Part shown: in pieces, positions 1 through 9,109 of the stretch
How the letters are laid out: every line of letters starts with the position of its first letter
How positions within the stretch are numbered: the stretch's first letter is position 1
DNA from: Nocardia vaccinii NBRC 15922
GTDB lineage: Bacteria; Actinomycetota; Actinomycetes; Mycobacteriales; Mycobacteriaceae
Direction: 5' to 3'
DNA: 64,000 bases
Assembly: GCF_001613305.1 (NCBI RefSeq)
Contig: NZ_BDCC01000023.1
Coordinates: 17,441-81,440 of the forward strand
The notes under the pieces: generated by a model
Told to the model about the DNA's origin: nothing
What the model saw: only the letters and a program-made list of their open reading frames with translations
The model's database searches: none
Program-made: the position numbers and the translations under genes

Positions 1-8
1 TCCGCGGT

Positions 9-2690
9 TCAGGCGCGCCCCGCATTGCGGGCGGTACCGCGATGCGCTGTGACGGTGCCGGGGTCCTCGGGCCAGGAATGCTTGGGATAGCGGCCGCGCA
101 GGTCGGAGCGGACCTGCGGCCAGCCGGTATGCCAGAAAGACGCCAGGTCGGCGGTGACCGCGACCGGCCGCTGGGCCGGTGAGAGCAGGTGCAGCAGGAT
201 CGGTACCCGCCCGTCGGCGAGGCGGGGCGTGTCGGTCCAGCCGAAGACCTCCTGCACCTTCACCGCCAGGACCGGCGGATCTGCCGCGTAGTCCAGGCGT
301 GGCATGCTGCCGGAGGGCACCCGGATGCGGTCGGGTGCGAGTTCGTCCAGCCTGGCCGCCTCGGGCCAGGGCAAGAGGCGGCGAAGGGCCTGCCCGGCAT
401 CGATGCGTTCGAGATCGGCGCGGCGGCGGGCGGCGGCCAGTTCTGGGCCGAGCCACGTGTCGACGTCGGCGAGCAGCGCATCGTCGTCGACAGCGGGCCA
501 CGGAGCGCCGAGGGTCCGATACAGGAAGCCCAGACGGTTCCGCAGGCCGATCGACTCCGAATTCCAGTGCAGCAGAGAGAGTCCGGCTGATCGTAGTCCG
601 GCACGTACTGCCGCGGTGAGCATCCGTGGATCGGGGTCGCGAAGTGGTCGCTCCGACACCGTGATCGCACCGATCCGCTCGACGCGGCGGGCGACGACCT
701 CGCCGTCGATCCAGTCCACCTCGTCCTCGACGGTGCGCAGATTCGGCGCGGCCTCGCGGGCGAGTTGCTCATCGGCGACGGCGGCCGAGCGGATCCGCCC
801 CTCGGCCCGGCCCGGATCCCGGGTCGCCACCGCGACCGCGAGCCATTCCGCGTCGCCGAGCCCGGAACCGGGCGGCAACGTCACCGCGGTGCCGCTCGCC
901 ATCAGGTAGCTGGACGAACCCGCGCCGCGCCGCCGGGCGAGACGTTCGGGGTAGGCGAGCGCAACGACGAGTGCCGGAGCATCGGTCCCGCCCAGGCCGG
1001 TCGCACCCTGGTGCGACCCGTCGTCTGCCAGGTTTCGCTGGTCGGTCTCGCTGGAACGGGAGCCGCCGGTGCTGCCGATCGTGACGTCCCGGCCGGCACC
1101 CCGACTGCGGCGCTGCCCGCTGCGCTGCGCACCTTCGCTGTCATCCGGCACGGCGCCCGCCGGCCGGACCCGCGAGTTCGGCACGGCGGGCCCGGTGCTT
1201 CGGGATGGCAAACCGCGTTCGGCGGGCATCTCGATCTCGGTCGCGAGCCGCGTCAGCCGCTCGACCTCACGCCGCCAGCGGTCTGGCCGCTCCCGGCGCA
1301 CATCGCGCAGTCCTGCGGCGAGATCTATTGCAGCCGTTAATGTTTCGTCGTCCAGCAGGGAGACCACTTCGGCGGCCGTCCGTGCGCCGACCTCTGCCGT
1401 GCCGTCCAGTAGCGCACGAGCGAGCCGCGGATGCAGGCCTACCCGGGCCAGCCGCCGCCCGCGTCCGGTCACCGTGCCGCTCTCGTCCACCGCACCCAAT
1501 GTGCGCAACAGTTCTCGGCCTGCGGCCAGCCCGCCGGGTGGCGGATCGTCCCACCAGGCGAGGCCGCGGCCGTCCGGGGTGCCCCAGCAGGCGAGTTCGA
1601 GCGCCAGACGAGTCAGATCCGCCGTGCGGATCTCCGGTTCGGGATAGGCGGGCAGGGTGGAGTGCTCGTTTTCGGGCCAGCATCGCCACGCGCGGCCCGG
1701 CCCCTGCCGCCCGGCGCGCCCGGCACGCTGTTCGGCGACCGCCGCCGAAACGCGGACCGTCGCAAGACCGGACAGCCCGCGGCCGCGATCGATCCGCGGC
1801 ACTCGGGCGAGTCCGGAGTCCACCACCGCCCGCACGCCCGGCACCGTCAGACTGGATTCGGCCACCGCCGTGGACAACACCACGCGGCGCCGCGGCCCGG
1901 CACGCAGCGCGGCGTCCTGTCCCGCGGCCGAGAGTCTGCCGTGCAGGGCGAGCACGTCGACATCGTGCAGATCGGACAGCAGCTGGGTGGTCCGGCGGAT
2001 CTCGGCCGCACCGGGGAGGAAGACCAGTACGTCACCGGACGTCCCGTCGAGCGCGGCACGAGTGGCACGGGCCACCTGGGCTTCGGTTCGCTCGCGCGGC
2101 AGAGCGGGGAGATACGCGATATCCACCGGATAGGTCCGCGCCCGCACCTCGAGAACCGGTGCGGGTCCAGCGCCGCCGAGCAGCGCCGCGAGCCGGTCCG
2201 CGGCCACGGTGGCCGAGGTGGCCAGCACCCGCAGATCCGGCAGCAGCCCCGCTCGCGCGTCGAGCAGCAGGGCCAGCAGCAGATCCGCGTCCAGATGACG
2301 TTCGTGGCATTCGTCCAGGACGACCACGTCCACTCCGGCGAGTTCGGGATCGTTCTGCAACCGCCGCACCAGCAACCCGGAGGTGACCACCTCGATGCGG
2401 GTGTCCGCACCGACCCGGCGATCGCCGCGCACCGAATAGCCGACCGTCCGGCCGATCGGTTCGCCCAGCAGTGCGGCCATCCGCGCGGCCGCGGCCCGTG
2501 CGGCCAGTCGCCGCGGCTCGGCCACCAGTACCCGGCCGGTCGTTCCGGCGGCCAGAGCGAGCGGAACCAGCGTCGTCTTTCCCGTACCCGGCGGGGCGAC
2601 CAGGACGGCGGTCTCGCGCTGCGCCAGCGTCTCGACGATGCGGCCGAGGGCCTCGCGGACGGGCAGATCGGGAAGTTCGGGCAATTCCAT
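9..2690 (-). CDS. hrpB: ATP-dependent helicase HrpB (DEAH-box family)
   Basis: Superfamily 2 helicase of the HrpB type, 893 residues from the chosen start; its cellular substrate is not well defined in any bacterium. Visible motifs are Walker A APPGTGKTT (about residues 32-40), the DECH box (126-129), SAT (about 158-160) and motif VI QRAGRAGRQGPGR (about 321-333), followed by the helicase-associated and HrpB C-terminal regions. I start at the ATG ending at 2690 (MELPELPDLP), because the 33 residues available upstream look like non-coding G/R/S-rich translation. A low-complexity Ser/Gly/Arg/Asp stretch at about residues 487-570 interrupts the helicase-associated region and looks like a lineage-specific insertion. 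The gene is divergent from pheS across about 180 bp. Family assignment is secure; the role is not. Confidence 0.9.
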   Translation of the reverse strand: MELPELPDLPVREALGRIVETLAQRETAVLVAPPGTGKTTLVPLALAAGTTGRVLVAEPRRLAARAAAARMAALLGEPIGRTVGYSVRGDRRVGADTRIEVVTSGLLVRRLQNDPELAGVDVVVLDECHERHLDADLLLALLLDARAGLLPDLRVLATSATVAADRLAALLGGAGPAPVLEVRARTYPVDIAYLPALPRERTEAQVARATRAALDGTSGDVLVFLPGAAEIRRTTQLLSDLHDVDVLALHGRLSAAGQDAALRAGPRRRVVLSTAVAESSLTVPGVRAVVDSGLARVPRIDRGRGLSGLATVRVSAAVAEQRAGRAGRQGPGRAWRCWPENEHSTLPAYPEPEIRTADLTRLALELACWGTPDGRGLAWWDDPPPGGLAAGRELLRTLGAVDESGTVTGRGRRLARVGLHPRLARALLDGTAEVGARTAAEVVSLLDDETLTAAIDLAAGLRDVRRERPDRWRREVERLTRLATEIEMPAERGLPSRSTGPAVPNSRVRPAGAVPDDSEGAQRSGQRRSRGAGRDVTIGSTGGSRSSETDQRNLADDGSHQGATGLGGTDAPALVVALAYPERLARRRGAGSSSYLMASGTAVTLPPGSGLGDAEWLAVAVATRDPGRAEGRIRSAAVADEQLAREAAPNLRTVEDEVDWIDGEVVARRVERIGAITVSERPLRDPDPRMLTAAVRAGLRSAGLSLLHWNSESIGLRNRLGFLYRTLGAPWPAVDDDALLADVDTWLGPELAAARRRADLERIDAGQALRRLLPWPEAARLDELAPDRIRVPSGSMPRLDYAADPPVLAVKVQEVFGWTDTPRLADGRVPILLHLLSPAQRPVAVTADLASFWHTGWPQVRSDLRGRYPKHSWPEDPGTVTAHRGTARNAGRA

Positions 2691-2869
2691 CGCCGACCAG
2701 TGTGCCGGGCCGGGGACATCGCACGCCAACGAGCCGGATCCACGGTCCCCGCGAGGCCGGGAAAAGGCCGTGAACCGGGCCGATCGCATCGCTTACGATT
2801 CGACCAGCAACAATGTCAGTGCAGACCCATGTGAGTACAGACCCGAACCAAGGGGAGAGACGAACCATC

Positions 2870-4096
2870 GTGGCCGAGGACAACGCCCGAGCGAGCGCAG
2901 CGAGCGAGCAATCGACACAGGGCCGCGCGGTCGTGCCGGAGCCGAGCGCCGGCGAGGCGCAGGCACGAGCCGACCAGGATCCGGCACCGCAGGCGGGACT
3001 GAGCGAGGAATCGCTGAGCGCCGCGGCAGAAGCGGCGGAGAAGGCATTCGCCGCGGCCGCGGATCTGGACTCGCTCGCGGCCGCGAAGACCGAGCACATG
3101 AGCGGTAAGTCGCCGATCTCGCTGGCTCAGCGATCACTGGGCAGCCTGCCCAAACAGGACAAGGCCGACGCGGGTAAGCGCGTCAACGTCGCGCGCACGC
3201 GGGTGAGCGAGGCGTTCGAGGCGCGCCGGGCCGAGCTGCTCGCCGAGCGCGATGCGGCGGTCCTGGTCGCCGAGGCCATCGACGTGACGCTCCCGGCCCG
3301 TCGTGACCCGGCCGGCGCCCGGCACCCGATCACGGTCATCTCCGAGCAGGTCGCCGACGTCTTCGTCGGTATGGGCTGGGAAATCGCCGAGGGGCCCGAG
3401 GTGGAGACCGAGCACTTCAACTTCGACGCGCTGAACTTCCTGCCCGATCACCCCGCCCGCACCATGCAGGACACGTTCCACGTCGCGCGGTTCACCTGGG
3501 CGCCCGAGGCTGGGCCCGCGGGGTCATCCTCCGCTACCGCCTCCGGCCCCGACGCCTCGGACGCGGAGGGTTCGCGCCAGGTCCTGCGCACGCACACCTC
3601 GCCGGTGCAGGTGCGTTCGCTGCTCTCGCGTGAGCTGCCGATCTACGTGGTATGCCCGGGTCGCACCTTCCGCACCGATGAGCTCGACGCCACGCACACT
3701 CCGGTGTTCTCCCAGGTCGAGGGCCTGGCCGTGGACAAGGGTCTGACCATGGCCCACCTGCGCGGCACGCTGGACGCGTTCGCGCGGGCGCTGTTCGGCC
3801 CCGAGACGCGAACTCGGATGCGGCCCAATTACTTCCCGTTCACCGAACCTTCCGCCGAGGTCGACGTGTGGTTCCCGGACAAGAAGGGCGGGGCCGGCTG
3901 GGTCGAGTGGGGCGGCTGCGGCATGGTCAATCCGAAGGTGCTGATCGCCAGCGGAATCGACCCCGAGGTGTACAGCGGCTTCGCCTTCGGTATGGGCCTC
4001 GAGCGAACCCTGCAGTTCCGCAACGGGATTCCCGATATGCGCGACATCGTCGAGGGCGACGTGCGGTTCACCCTGCCCTTCGGCATCCAGTCCTGA
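2870..4096 (+). CDS. pheS: Phenylalanine--tRNA ligase alpha subunit
   Basis: Catalytic alpha subunit of the (alpha-beta)2 PheRS, which charges tRNA-Phe. Class II motifs are clear: RTHTSPVQ, the motif 2 region GRTFRTDELDATHTPVFSQ, and motif 3 FGMGLERTLQFRNGIPDMR near the C-terminus. The N-terminal helical region (about residues 50-135) is the tRNA-binding coiled coil. I choose GTG at 2870, which has a good ribosome binding site (AGGGGAGAG, about 2851-2859); an upstream in-frame ATG at 2813 has none. Two oddities: an acidic, Ala/Glu-rich N-terminal extension of about 45 residues, and an insertion at about residues 205-234 rich in Gly/Ser/Ala/Asp just before GSRQVLRTHTS. pheT follows after 73 bp. 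No T-box leader is visible. Confidence 0.97.
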   Translation: MAEDNARASAASEQSTQGRAVVPEPSAGEAQARADQDPAPQAGLSEESLSAAAEAAEKAFAAAADLDSLAAAKTEHMSGKSPISLAQRSLGSLPKQDKADAGKRVNVARTRVSEAFEARRAELLAERDAAVLVAEAIDVTLPARRDPAGARHPITVISEQVADVFVGMGWEIAEGPEVETEHFNFDALNFLPDHPARTMQDTFHVARFTWAPEAGPAGSSSATASGPDASDAEGSRQVLRTHTSPVQVRSLLSRELPIYVVCPGRTFRTDELDATHTPVFSQVEGLAVDKGLTMAHLRGTLDAFARALFGPETRTRMRPNYFPFTEPSAEVDVWFPDKKGGAGWVEWGGCGMVNPKVLIASGIDPEVYSGFAFGMGLERTLQFRNGIPDMRDIVEGDVRFTLPFGIQS

Positions 4097-4169
4097 GTCC
4101 GAAGGCCGCACCACCCCGCACACCATACGAACCCGCGAGAGACGGGCACACGAGAAAGCGAAAAGTCCA

Positions 4170-6671
4170 GTGCGAGTAGCGCAGTCCTGGCTGACGGAAA
4201 TCCTGCAGCGCACCACCCCGGAATGGTCGGTGACGCCGGAGGAGCTCGATGCGGGCTTCGTCCGGGTCGGCCTGGAGGTCGAGGAGCTCGACGAGCTCGA
4301 GCCGGTCACCGGTGACCTGGAACATCCGCTGGTGGTCGGCCGCGTCGCCGAGATCACCGAACTGACCGAGTTCAAGAAGCCGATCCGGTTCTGCAAGGTC
4401 GAGGTGGGCAAGCCGGAGCTGCAGGAGATCGTCTGCGGTGCACGGAATTTCGCGGTCGGCGATCTGGTCGTCGTGGTGCTGCCCGGCGGTGTGCTGCCCG
4501 GCGGCTTCGCGATCAGCTCGCGCAAGACCTACGGGCACGTGTCCAACGGCATGATCTGCTCGGTCGCCGAACTCGGTATCGGCAAGGATCATTCGGGCAT
4601 CCTGGTACTCGAGCCGGGTAGCGCCGAGCCGGGCGCCGATGCGAACGCGCTGCTGGGCCTGGACGATACGGTGATCGAACTCAACATCACCCCCGACCGC
4701 GGCTACTGCTTCTCGGTGCGCGGCCTGGCCCGCGAACTCGCCTGCGGCTTCGATCTGGACTATGCCGATCCGGCGGTGCGCACCCTGCCCGACGATGAGG
4801 CCGAGGCGTGGTCGGTGCGGGTCGAACCCGATTCCGGCTGTACCCGTTTCGCGGCGCGCCGGGTCACCGGCATCGATCCGTCCGCGGTGAGCCCGTGGTG
4901 GTTGCAGCGGCGGCTGCTGCTGGCCGGCGTGCGGCCCATCTCGCCCGCGGTCGACGTCACCAACTACGTGATGCTCGAACTCGGCCAGCCGCTGCACGCC
5001 TTCGATGCCGCGAAAGTCGCCGGGCCGCTGGTGATCCGGCGCGCCAACAAGGGGGAGACGCTGCGCACCCTCGATGAGACCGAGCGGGTGCTGGACGGTG
5101 CGGACACCGTCATCGCCGACGATTCGGGAGTGGTGTCGCTGGCCGGGATCATGGGCGGCGCGTCGACCGAGGTGAGTTCGGCCTCGACCGACATTCTGCT
5201 CGAGGCCGCCACCTGGAACCCGCTCGCGGTCTACCGCACCGCGCGGCGGCACAAGGTGGTGTCCGAGGCGGGCCGCCGCTACGAGCGGGTGGTCGACCCC
5301 GAGGTGAATGTCGCCGCACTCGATCGCGCGGCCTCGCTACTGGCCGAGATCGCAGGTGGCACAGTCGAATCCGCGTTGACCGACGTGCGCCTGCCGGTAC
5401 CGGAGGTGACGCCGATCCGGATGGATCTGGACCTGCCCGACCGCACCGCGGGGGTGAGCTACCCGACCGGAACGGCCGCGCGCCGGCTGGCGCAGATCGG
5501 TTGCGCGGTCGACGTCGATGTCAGCGAGAGCGGGCACGGCCAGCTCGTCGTGACCCCGCCGAGCTGGCGTCCCGATCTGGTACAGCCCGCCGATCTGGTC
5601 GAGGAGGTGCTGCGGCTCGAGGGGCTGGAGCAGATCCCCTCGGTGCTGCCGACCGCGCCCGCGGGCCGGGGATTCACGCCCGCGCAGCGCCGCCGCCGCG
5701 CGGTCAGCCGCGCCCTGGCCTTCGCCGGCTGCGTCGAGGTACCCGTATCGATCTTCCTGCAGGCCGGGACGTTCGACGTCTGGGGTCTGGACGCCGAGGA
5801 CGTTCGCCGCGCGACCATGCGGGTGCTCAATCCGCTGGACGTCGAACGCGCCGAGTTGGCCACGACCCTGCTGCCCGGACTGCTGGAGGTGGCCGCGCGC
5901 AACATCTCCCGCGGCGAGCGCGATCTGTCGATCTACGGCATCGAACAGGTGGTGCTGCCCGGACCCAAGACCCGCCCGGTCGCCGAACTTCCGGTGGATC
6001 GGCGGCCCACCGACGAGCAGATCGCCGAGTTGATCGAATCGTTGCCCGCGCAGCCGGTGCATGTCGCCGCGGTGCTCACCGGACGTCGCGAACCGCGTGG
6101 TCCGTGGGGTGCGGGCCGGGCCGTGGAGGCGGCCGATGCCTTCGCGCTCGCCGACGCGGTCGCCGATGCCGCCGGAGTGCGGATCGAGCGCCGGGCCGCG
6201 GCCCATCTGCCGTTCCATCCGGGCCGTTGCGCCGAGTTGGTCGTGGACGGCCAGATCGTCGGCCATGCGGGCGAATTGCATCCCGCGGTGCTCGAGCGCG
6301 CGAGCCTGCCGCCGCGAACCTGCGCGCTGGAATTGGACCTCGATGCCCTTCCGCTGCGCGAAACCCGTCCCGCCCCGCGGATTTCCCCGTTCCCGGCGGT
6401 GCTGCAGGACGTGTCGGTGAGCGTCGAACGTTCGATCCCCGCCGACGCCCTCGAATCGGCACTGCGCTCCGGTGCGGGCGATCTGCTCGAGGACATCGCC
6501 CTGTTCGACGTCTACGAGGGCGCGCAGGCCGGTGAGGGCCGCAAATCGCTCACCTACGCCCTGCGCTTCCGCGCCCCGGACCGCACTCTCACCGAGGACG
6601 AGGCCAGCGCGGCTCGCGATGCGGCGGTCGAGGCGGCCGCGGCGTCGCTCGGGGCTGTCCTGCGCGCCTGA
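4170..6671 (+). CDS. pheT: Phenylalanine--tRNA ligase beta subunit
   Basis: Beta subunit of phenylalanyl-tRNA synthetase, 833 residues, the usual bacterial length. The order is canonical: an N-terminal EMAP-II-like tRNA-binding OB fold (about residues 40-155, with the KVEVG and ISSRKTYGHVSNGMICS segments), the B3/B4 editing region (about 210-380), B5 (about 410-480), the catalytic-like core (about 495-700), and a C-terminal ferredoxin-fold anticodon-binding domain (about 740-833, containing FPAVLQDVSVSV and FDVYEG). The start is GTG at 4170, preceded by a purine-rich but poor Shine-Dalgarno (GAGAAAGCG). It lies 73 bp after pheS and is presumably cotranscribed with it. Nothing looks broken. 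Confidence 0.97.
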   Translation: MRVAQSWLTEILQRTTPEWSVTPEELDAGFVRVGLEVEELDELEPVTGDLEHPLVVGRVAEITELTEFKKPIRFCKVEVGKPELQEIVCGARNFAVGDLVVVVLPGGVLPGGFAISSRKTYGHVSNGMICSVAELGIGKDHSGILVLEPGSAEPGADANALLGLDDTVIELNITPDRGYCFSVRGLARELACGFDLDYADPAVRTLPDDEAEAWSVRVEPDSGCTRFAARRVTGIDPSAVSPWWLQRRLLLAGVRPISPAVDVTNYVMLELGQPLHAFDAAKVAGPLVIRRANKGETLRTLDETERVLDGADTVIADDSGVVSLAGIMGGASTEVSSASTDILLEAATWNPLAVYRTARRHKVVSEAGRRYERVVDPEVNVAALDRAASLLAEIAGGTVESALTDVRLPVPEVTPIRMDLDLPDRTAGVSYPTGTAARRLAQIGCAVDVDVSESGHGQLVVTPPSWRPDLVQPADLVEEVLRLEGLEQIPSVLPTAPAGRGFTPAQRRRRAVSRALAFAGCVEVPVSIFLQAGTFDVWGLDAEDVRRATMRVLNPLDVERAELATTLLPGLLEVAARNISRGERDLSIYGIEQVVLPGPKTRPVAELPVDRRPTDEQIAELIESLPAQPVHVAAVLTGRREPRGPWGAGRAVEAADAFALADAVADAAGVRIERRAAAHLPFHPGRCAELVVDGQIVGHAGELHPAVLERASLPPRTCALELDLDALPLRETRPAPRISPFPAVLQDVSVSVERSIPADALESALRSGAGDLLEDIALFDVYEGAQAGEGRKSLTYALRFRAPDRTLTEDEASAARDAAVEAAAASLGAVLRA

Positions 6672-6891
6672 CTCGAGGCCGGGTGCGAGGCTCGCGCAGC
6701 GGTGTCGTCCGACTCCGTGCCGGGTGATTCGACTGCGAGTTGTCCCGCTCGGGCAGATATCCGTGCGCCGGGTGCGGGCGATCCGGGCCGTGCAAGCGGC
6801 GGGTGGGCTCGCCGCGCTCGGACGTTCCGGTGAACACGGGCAATTCCGTCGTGACATGAGGATTGGGATTGCCGGCGGTTAAGCTCGGCCG

Positions 6892-7680
6892 ATGAGTGTG
6901 TCCCGGGATCTCGTGCGTCGTGGTGTGCTGGCCGCCGCGTTCGTGCTGGTAGCGGCCGGTTGCGGACAGCAGGCGCGGACGGCGGGTCCGGCTCCGTCGG
7001 CCACGAGTGTGGCTCCGGTGCCCAGCGCGGTGTCGCCGACCCGGGCCGCCGAGCAGCCGGTGAACTACGACGGCGGGAATGCCGGACTTCCGGCGGGGGT
7101 GCCCGCGCCGCCCGCCGGGACCGATCAGCTGGTGACGGTGTCGGTGGCGGGACCCGGTGGCACGACGGGGACGTTGCAGGCCTGGCAGCGCTCGGGCGGC
7201 GGGTGGACCAGTGCCCTCGCGCCCGTGACGGTTCGGGTCGGCACCCAGGGGATCGGGCAGACGCACGAGGGGATGAATCGCACGCCGATCGGCACGTTCG
7301 GGCTGCCCTCGGCATTCGGGCGGCAGGTGAATCCGGGGACGCGAATGCCCTATCGGCAGATCGGCGACAGCGACTGGTGGGTCAGCGATCCGAACAGTCC
7401 GCAGTACAACACCTACCAGCACTGCGCGCCCGGCACCTGCCCGTTCGACGAGAAGGCCGGGGAGAATCTGGGCCGGGTCGGCACGAGCTACGACTATGCG
7501 ATCGTGATCGGCTACAACACCGCACCGGTGCGGCCGGGCGCGGGATCGGCCTTCTTCGTCCACGTGGACGCCGGAATCCCGTCGCAGGGGTGTGTGGAGA
7601 CGCCGCGCAACGCGGTGGTTGCGCTGCTGAAATGGCTCGATCCGAGCCGCCGTCCGGCCATCACCATCGGCTACCGTTGA
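6892..7680 (+). CDS. Lipoprotein L,D-transpeptidase-like protein (YkuD fold)
   Basis: A 262-residue exported lipoprotein. The signal peptide carries a lipobox LVAAGC with the lipidated Cys at residue 24, followed by a Pro/Ala/Ser linker. The C-terminal half has the L,D-transpeptidase signature HVDAGIPSQGC (His about 224, catalytic Cys about 234). Such enzymes form 3-3 peptidoglycan cross-links or anchor proteins to meso-diaminopimelate in the mycolata. The motif is the divergent HxxxxxxSxGC form rather than the classic HGT...SHGCVR, and no Ig-like domain is present, so activity on peptidoglycan is inferred. The next gene starts 33 bp downstream on the same strand. Confidence 0.75.
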   Translation: MSVSRDLVRRGVLAAAFVLVAAGCGQQARTAGPAPSATSVAPVPSAVSPTRAAEQPVNYDGGNAGLPAGVPAPPAGTDQLVTVSVAGPGGTTGTLQAWQRSGGGWTSALAPVTVRVGTQGIGQTHEGMNRTPIGTFGLPSAFGRQVNPGTRMPYRQIGDSDWWVSDPNSPQYNTYQHCAPGTCPFDEKAGENLGRVGTSYDYAIVIGYNTAPVRPGAGSAFFVHVDAGIPSQGCVETPRNAVVALLKWLDPSRRPAITIGYR

Positions 7681-7713
7681 ATTGTCGGTCACCGATACGG
7701 ACAGGAGGGAAGT

Positions 7714-8502
7714 ATGCGACATCCGGCGACGCCGTTCCTCAACGCCCTGACCTTCCTGCCGGTGCGGGAGATCACGGTGACGCCCGAGCGGTTCGGGCTC
7801 GAGTACGAGGATCTGTACTTCACCGCCGCGGACGGCACGCTGATCAACGGATGGTTCGTGCGGGCGGCGAATCCGCTGGGGCACATCCTGTTCGCCCACG
7901 GCAACGCGGGCAACATCGGCGATCGGTCGCCGGTGCTGGCATTGCTGGCCGCCGCGGGATTCGACGTGCTGGTGTTCGACTATCGCGGATTCGGCCGCAG
8001 CGCGGGGCATCCCGGTGAGCGCGGGATGTATCTGGACGCTCGCGCCGCGCGTGACGCACTGTTCGCCCGGCCCGGGGTGGACCCGAATCATGTTGTTTAC
8101 CTGGGCAAATCGCTCGGCGGCGGGGTGATGACAGAACTTGCGACCCGGTATCCACCCGCCGCACTGGTCCTCATGTCCACCTTCACCAGCCTGCGCGACG
8201 CCGCCGGTGCGGTCTATCCGTACATCCCGAGACCGCTTGTCCCCGATGCCTTTCCGAGTCTGCGGCGGATCCGCACGTTGCGCGCGCCGGTGCTGATCAT
8301 GCACGGCGATCAGGACGAACTGTTGCCCGTGCGGATGGGCCACGAACTCTTCGCGGCCGCCCCGGAGCCCAAACGGCTGCACATCTATCCCGGAGCCGGG
8401 CACAACGATCTGATCGTGATTCCCGGCTGGGCGCGGACCATAGCGGACTGGGTGCGGTCGGTCTTTGCCCGGCCGGTCGTGGCCGATCCGCCCTCCGTCT
8501 GA
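7714..8502 (+). CDS. Alpha/beta hydrolase (Bem46/YfhR-like serine hydrolase)
   Basis: A 262-residue alpha/beta hydrolase. The oxyanion HGNAGNIGD (about 62-70), the nucleophile elbow GKSLGG (Ser about 133), the acid in MHGDQDELLP (Asp about 201) and PGAGHND (His about 230) make a complete catalytic triad. This arrangement is typical of the Bem46/ABHD13/YfhR group, whose natural substrates are mostly unknown. The N-terminus may be membrane-associating but is not a clear signal peptide. A strong AGGAGGGA ribosome binding site lies at about 7702-7709, before the ATG. It follows the L,D-transpeptidase by 33 bp, so the two may be cotranscribed; no functional link is obvious. Confidence 0.85.
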   Translation: MRHPATPFLNALTFLPVREITVTPERFGLEYEDLYFTAADGTLINGWFVRAANPLGHILFAHGNAGNIGDRSPVLALLAAAGFDVLVFDYRGFGRSAGHPGERGMYLDARAARDALFARPGVDPNHVVYLGKSLGGGVMTELATRYPPAALVLMSTFTSLRDAAGAVYPYIPRPLVPDAFPSLRRIRTLRAPVLIMHGDQDELLPVRMGHELFAAAPEPKRLHIYPGAGHNDLIVIPGWARTIADWVRSVFARPVVADPPSV

Positions 8503-8581
8503 GCGTTTTCGCGAGTGCCGCGCCGGTCGGAAGTACGTAACCTGGGGATATGTCGTGCCGAGCGTCTGTGAGGTGGGAGTC

Positions 8582-9076
8582 GTGACCGATCCGGTGGATG
8601 ATCTGGCGATGCTGCTCGCGGCACTGTCGGACGAGGACATGCTCAGCGTGGTGCTCGCCGCGACCGCCGGGCGGCCCGGCCTCGAACAGCTACATCTGGC
8701 GGCGGCCGAACTGTCCGCCGAGAGCGGTCATATGACCTGGGATCCGGATGTGAATTCGCCCACTGATTCCGTCGCGCCGTCGAGTGTGCCCGTCGCGCCG
8801 ACCGCATGCGACCAGCAGGGTTCGGCGCCCGTCGTACCGGTGCTGCCGACGTCGGCGCCCGATATCGGCGGATATTCCGAATCCGGTGTCCCTACTTTCG
8901 AGTCAGTTCGCGATAAGGTCGAGCGACGCTTCGGCAACGCGCAGGGCATGGGCGAACTCGATCGGCAGACCCCGGCGGGCCGTAGCGTGCAGGAACAGTG
9001 GCAGGCGCGGTCGAAATCCGCGCGAGAGCGCCTGGACGAGATCCGGAAGTCGTTGCACCGCAACGATCCCGGCTGA
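8582..9076 (+). CDS. Hypothetical protein, low-complexity centre
   Basis: I do not recognise this family. From the GTG at 8582 (preceded by GAGGTGGGAG) it is 164 residues. A short helical N-terminal part (DPVDDLAMLLAALSDEDML) leads into a Pro/Ser/Val/Thr-rich, probably disordered middle (about 55-100). A charged C-terminal helix follows (DKVERRF...SARERLDEIRKSLHR). There is no signal peptide or membrane segment. An in-frame GTG at 8555 is an alternative start. It lies 33 bp upstream of the next gene on the same strand, so the two may form a pair. Confidence 0.6.
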   Translation: MTDPVDDLAMLLAALSDEDMLSVVLAATAGRPGLEQLHLAAAELSAESGHMTWDPDVNSPTDSVAPSSVPVAPTACDQQGSAPVVPVLPTSAPDIGGYSESGVPTFESVRDKVERRFGNAQGMGELDRQTPAGRSVQEQWQARSKSARERLDEIRKSLHRNDPG

Positions 9077-9109
9077 TCGGGCGGGCCAGCGAACGAACTA
9101 GGGGTATCG

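Noticed and set aside
2691..2869. T-box or attenuator leader for pheST
   Set aside because: No specifier-loop hairpins, T-box sequence or Phe-rich leader peptide is visible; likewise before tyrS and leuA.
4068..5252. Long minus-strand frame inside pheT
   Set aside because: His/Arg/Gly-rich translation without domains, fully covered by an intact pheT.
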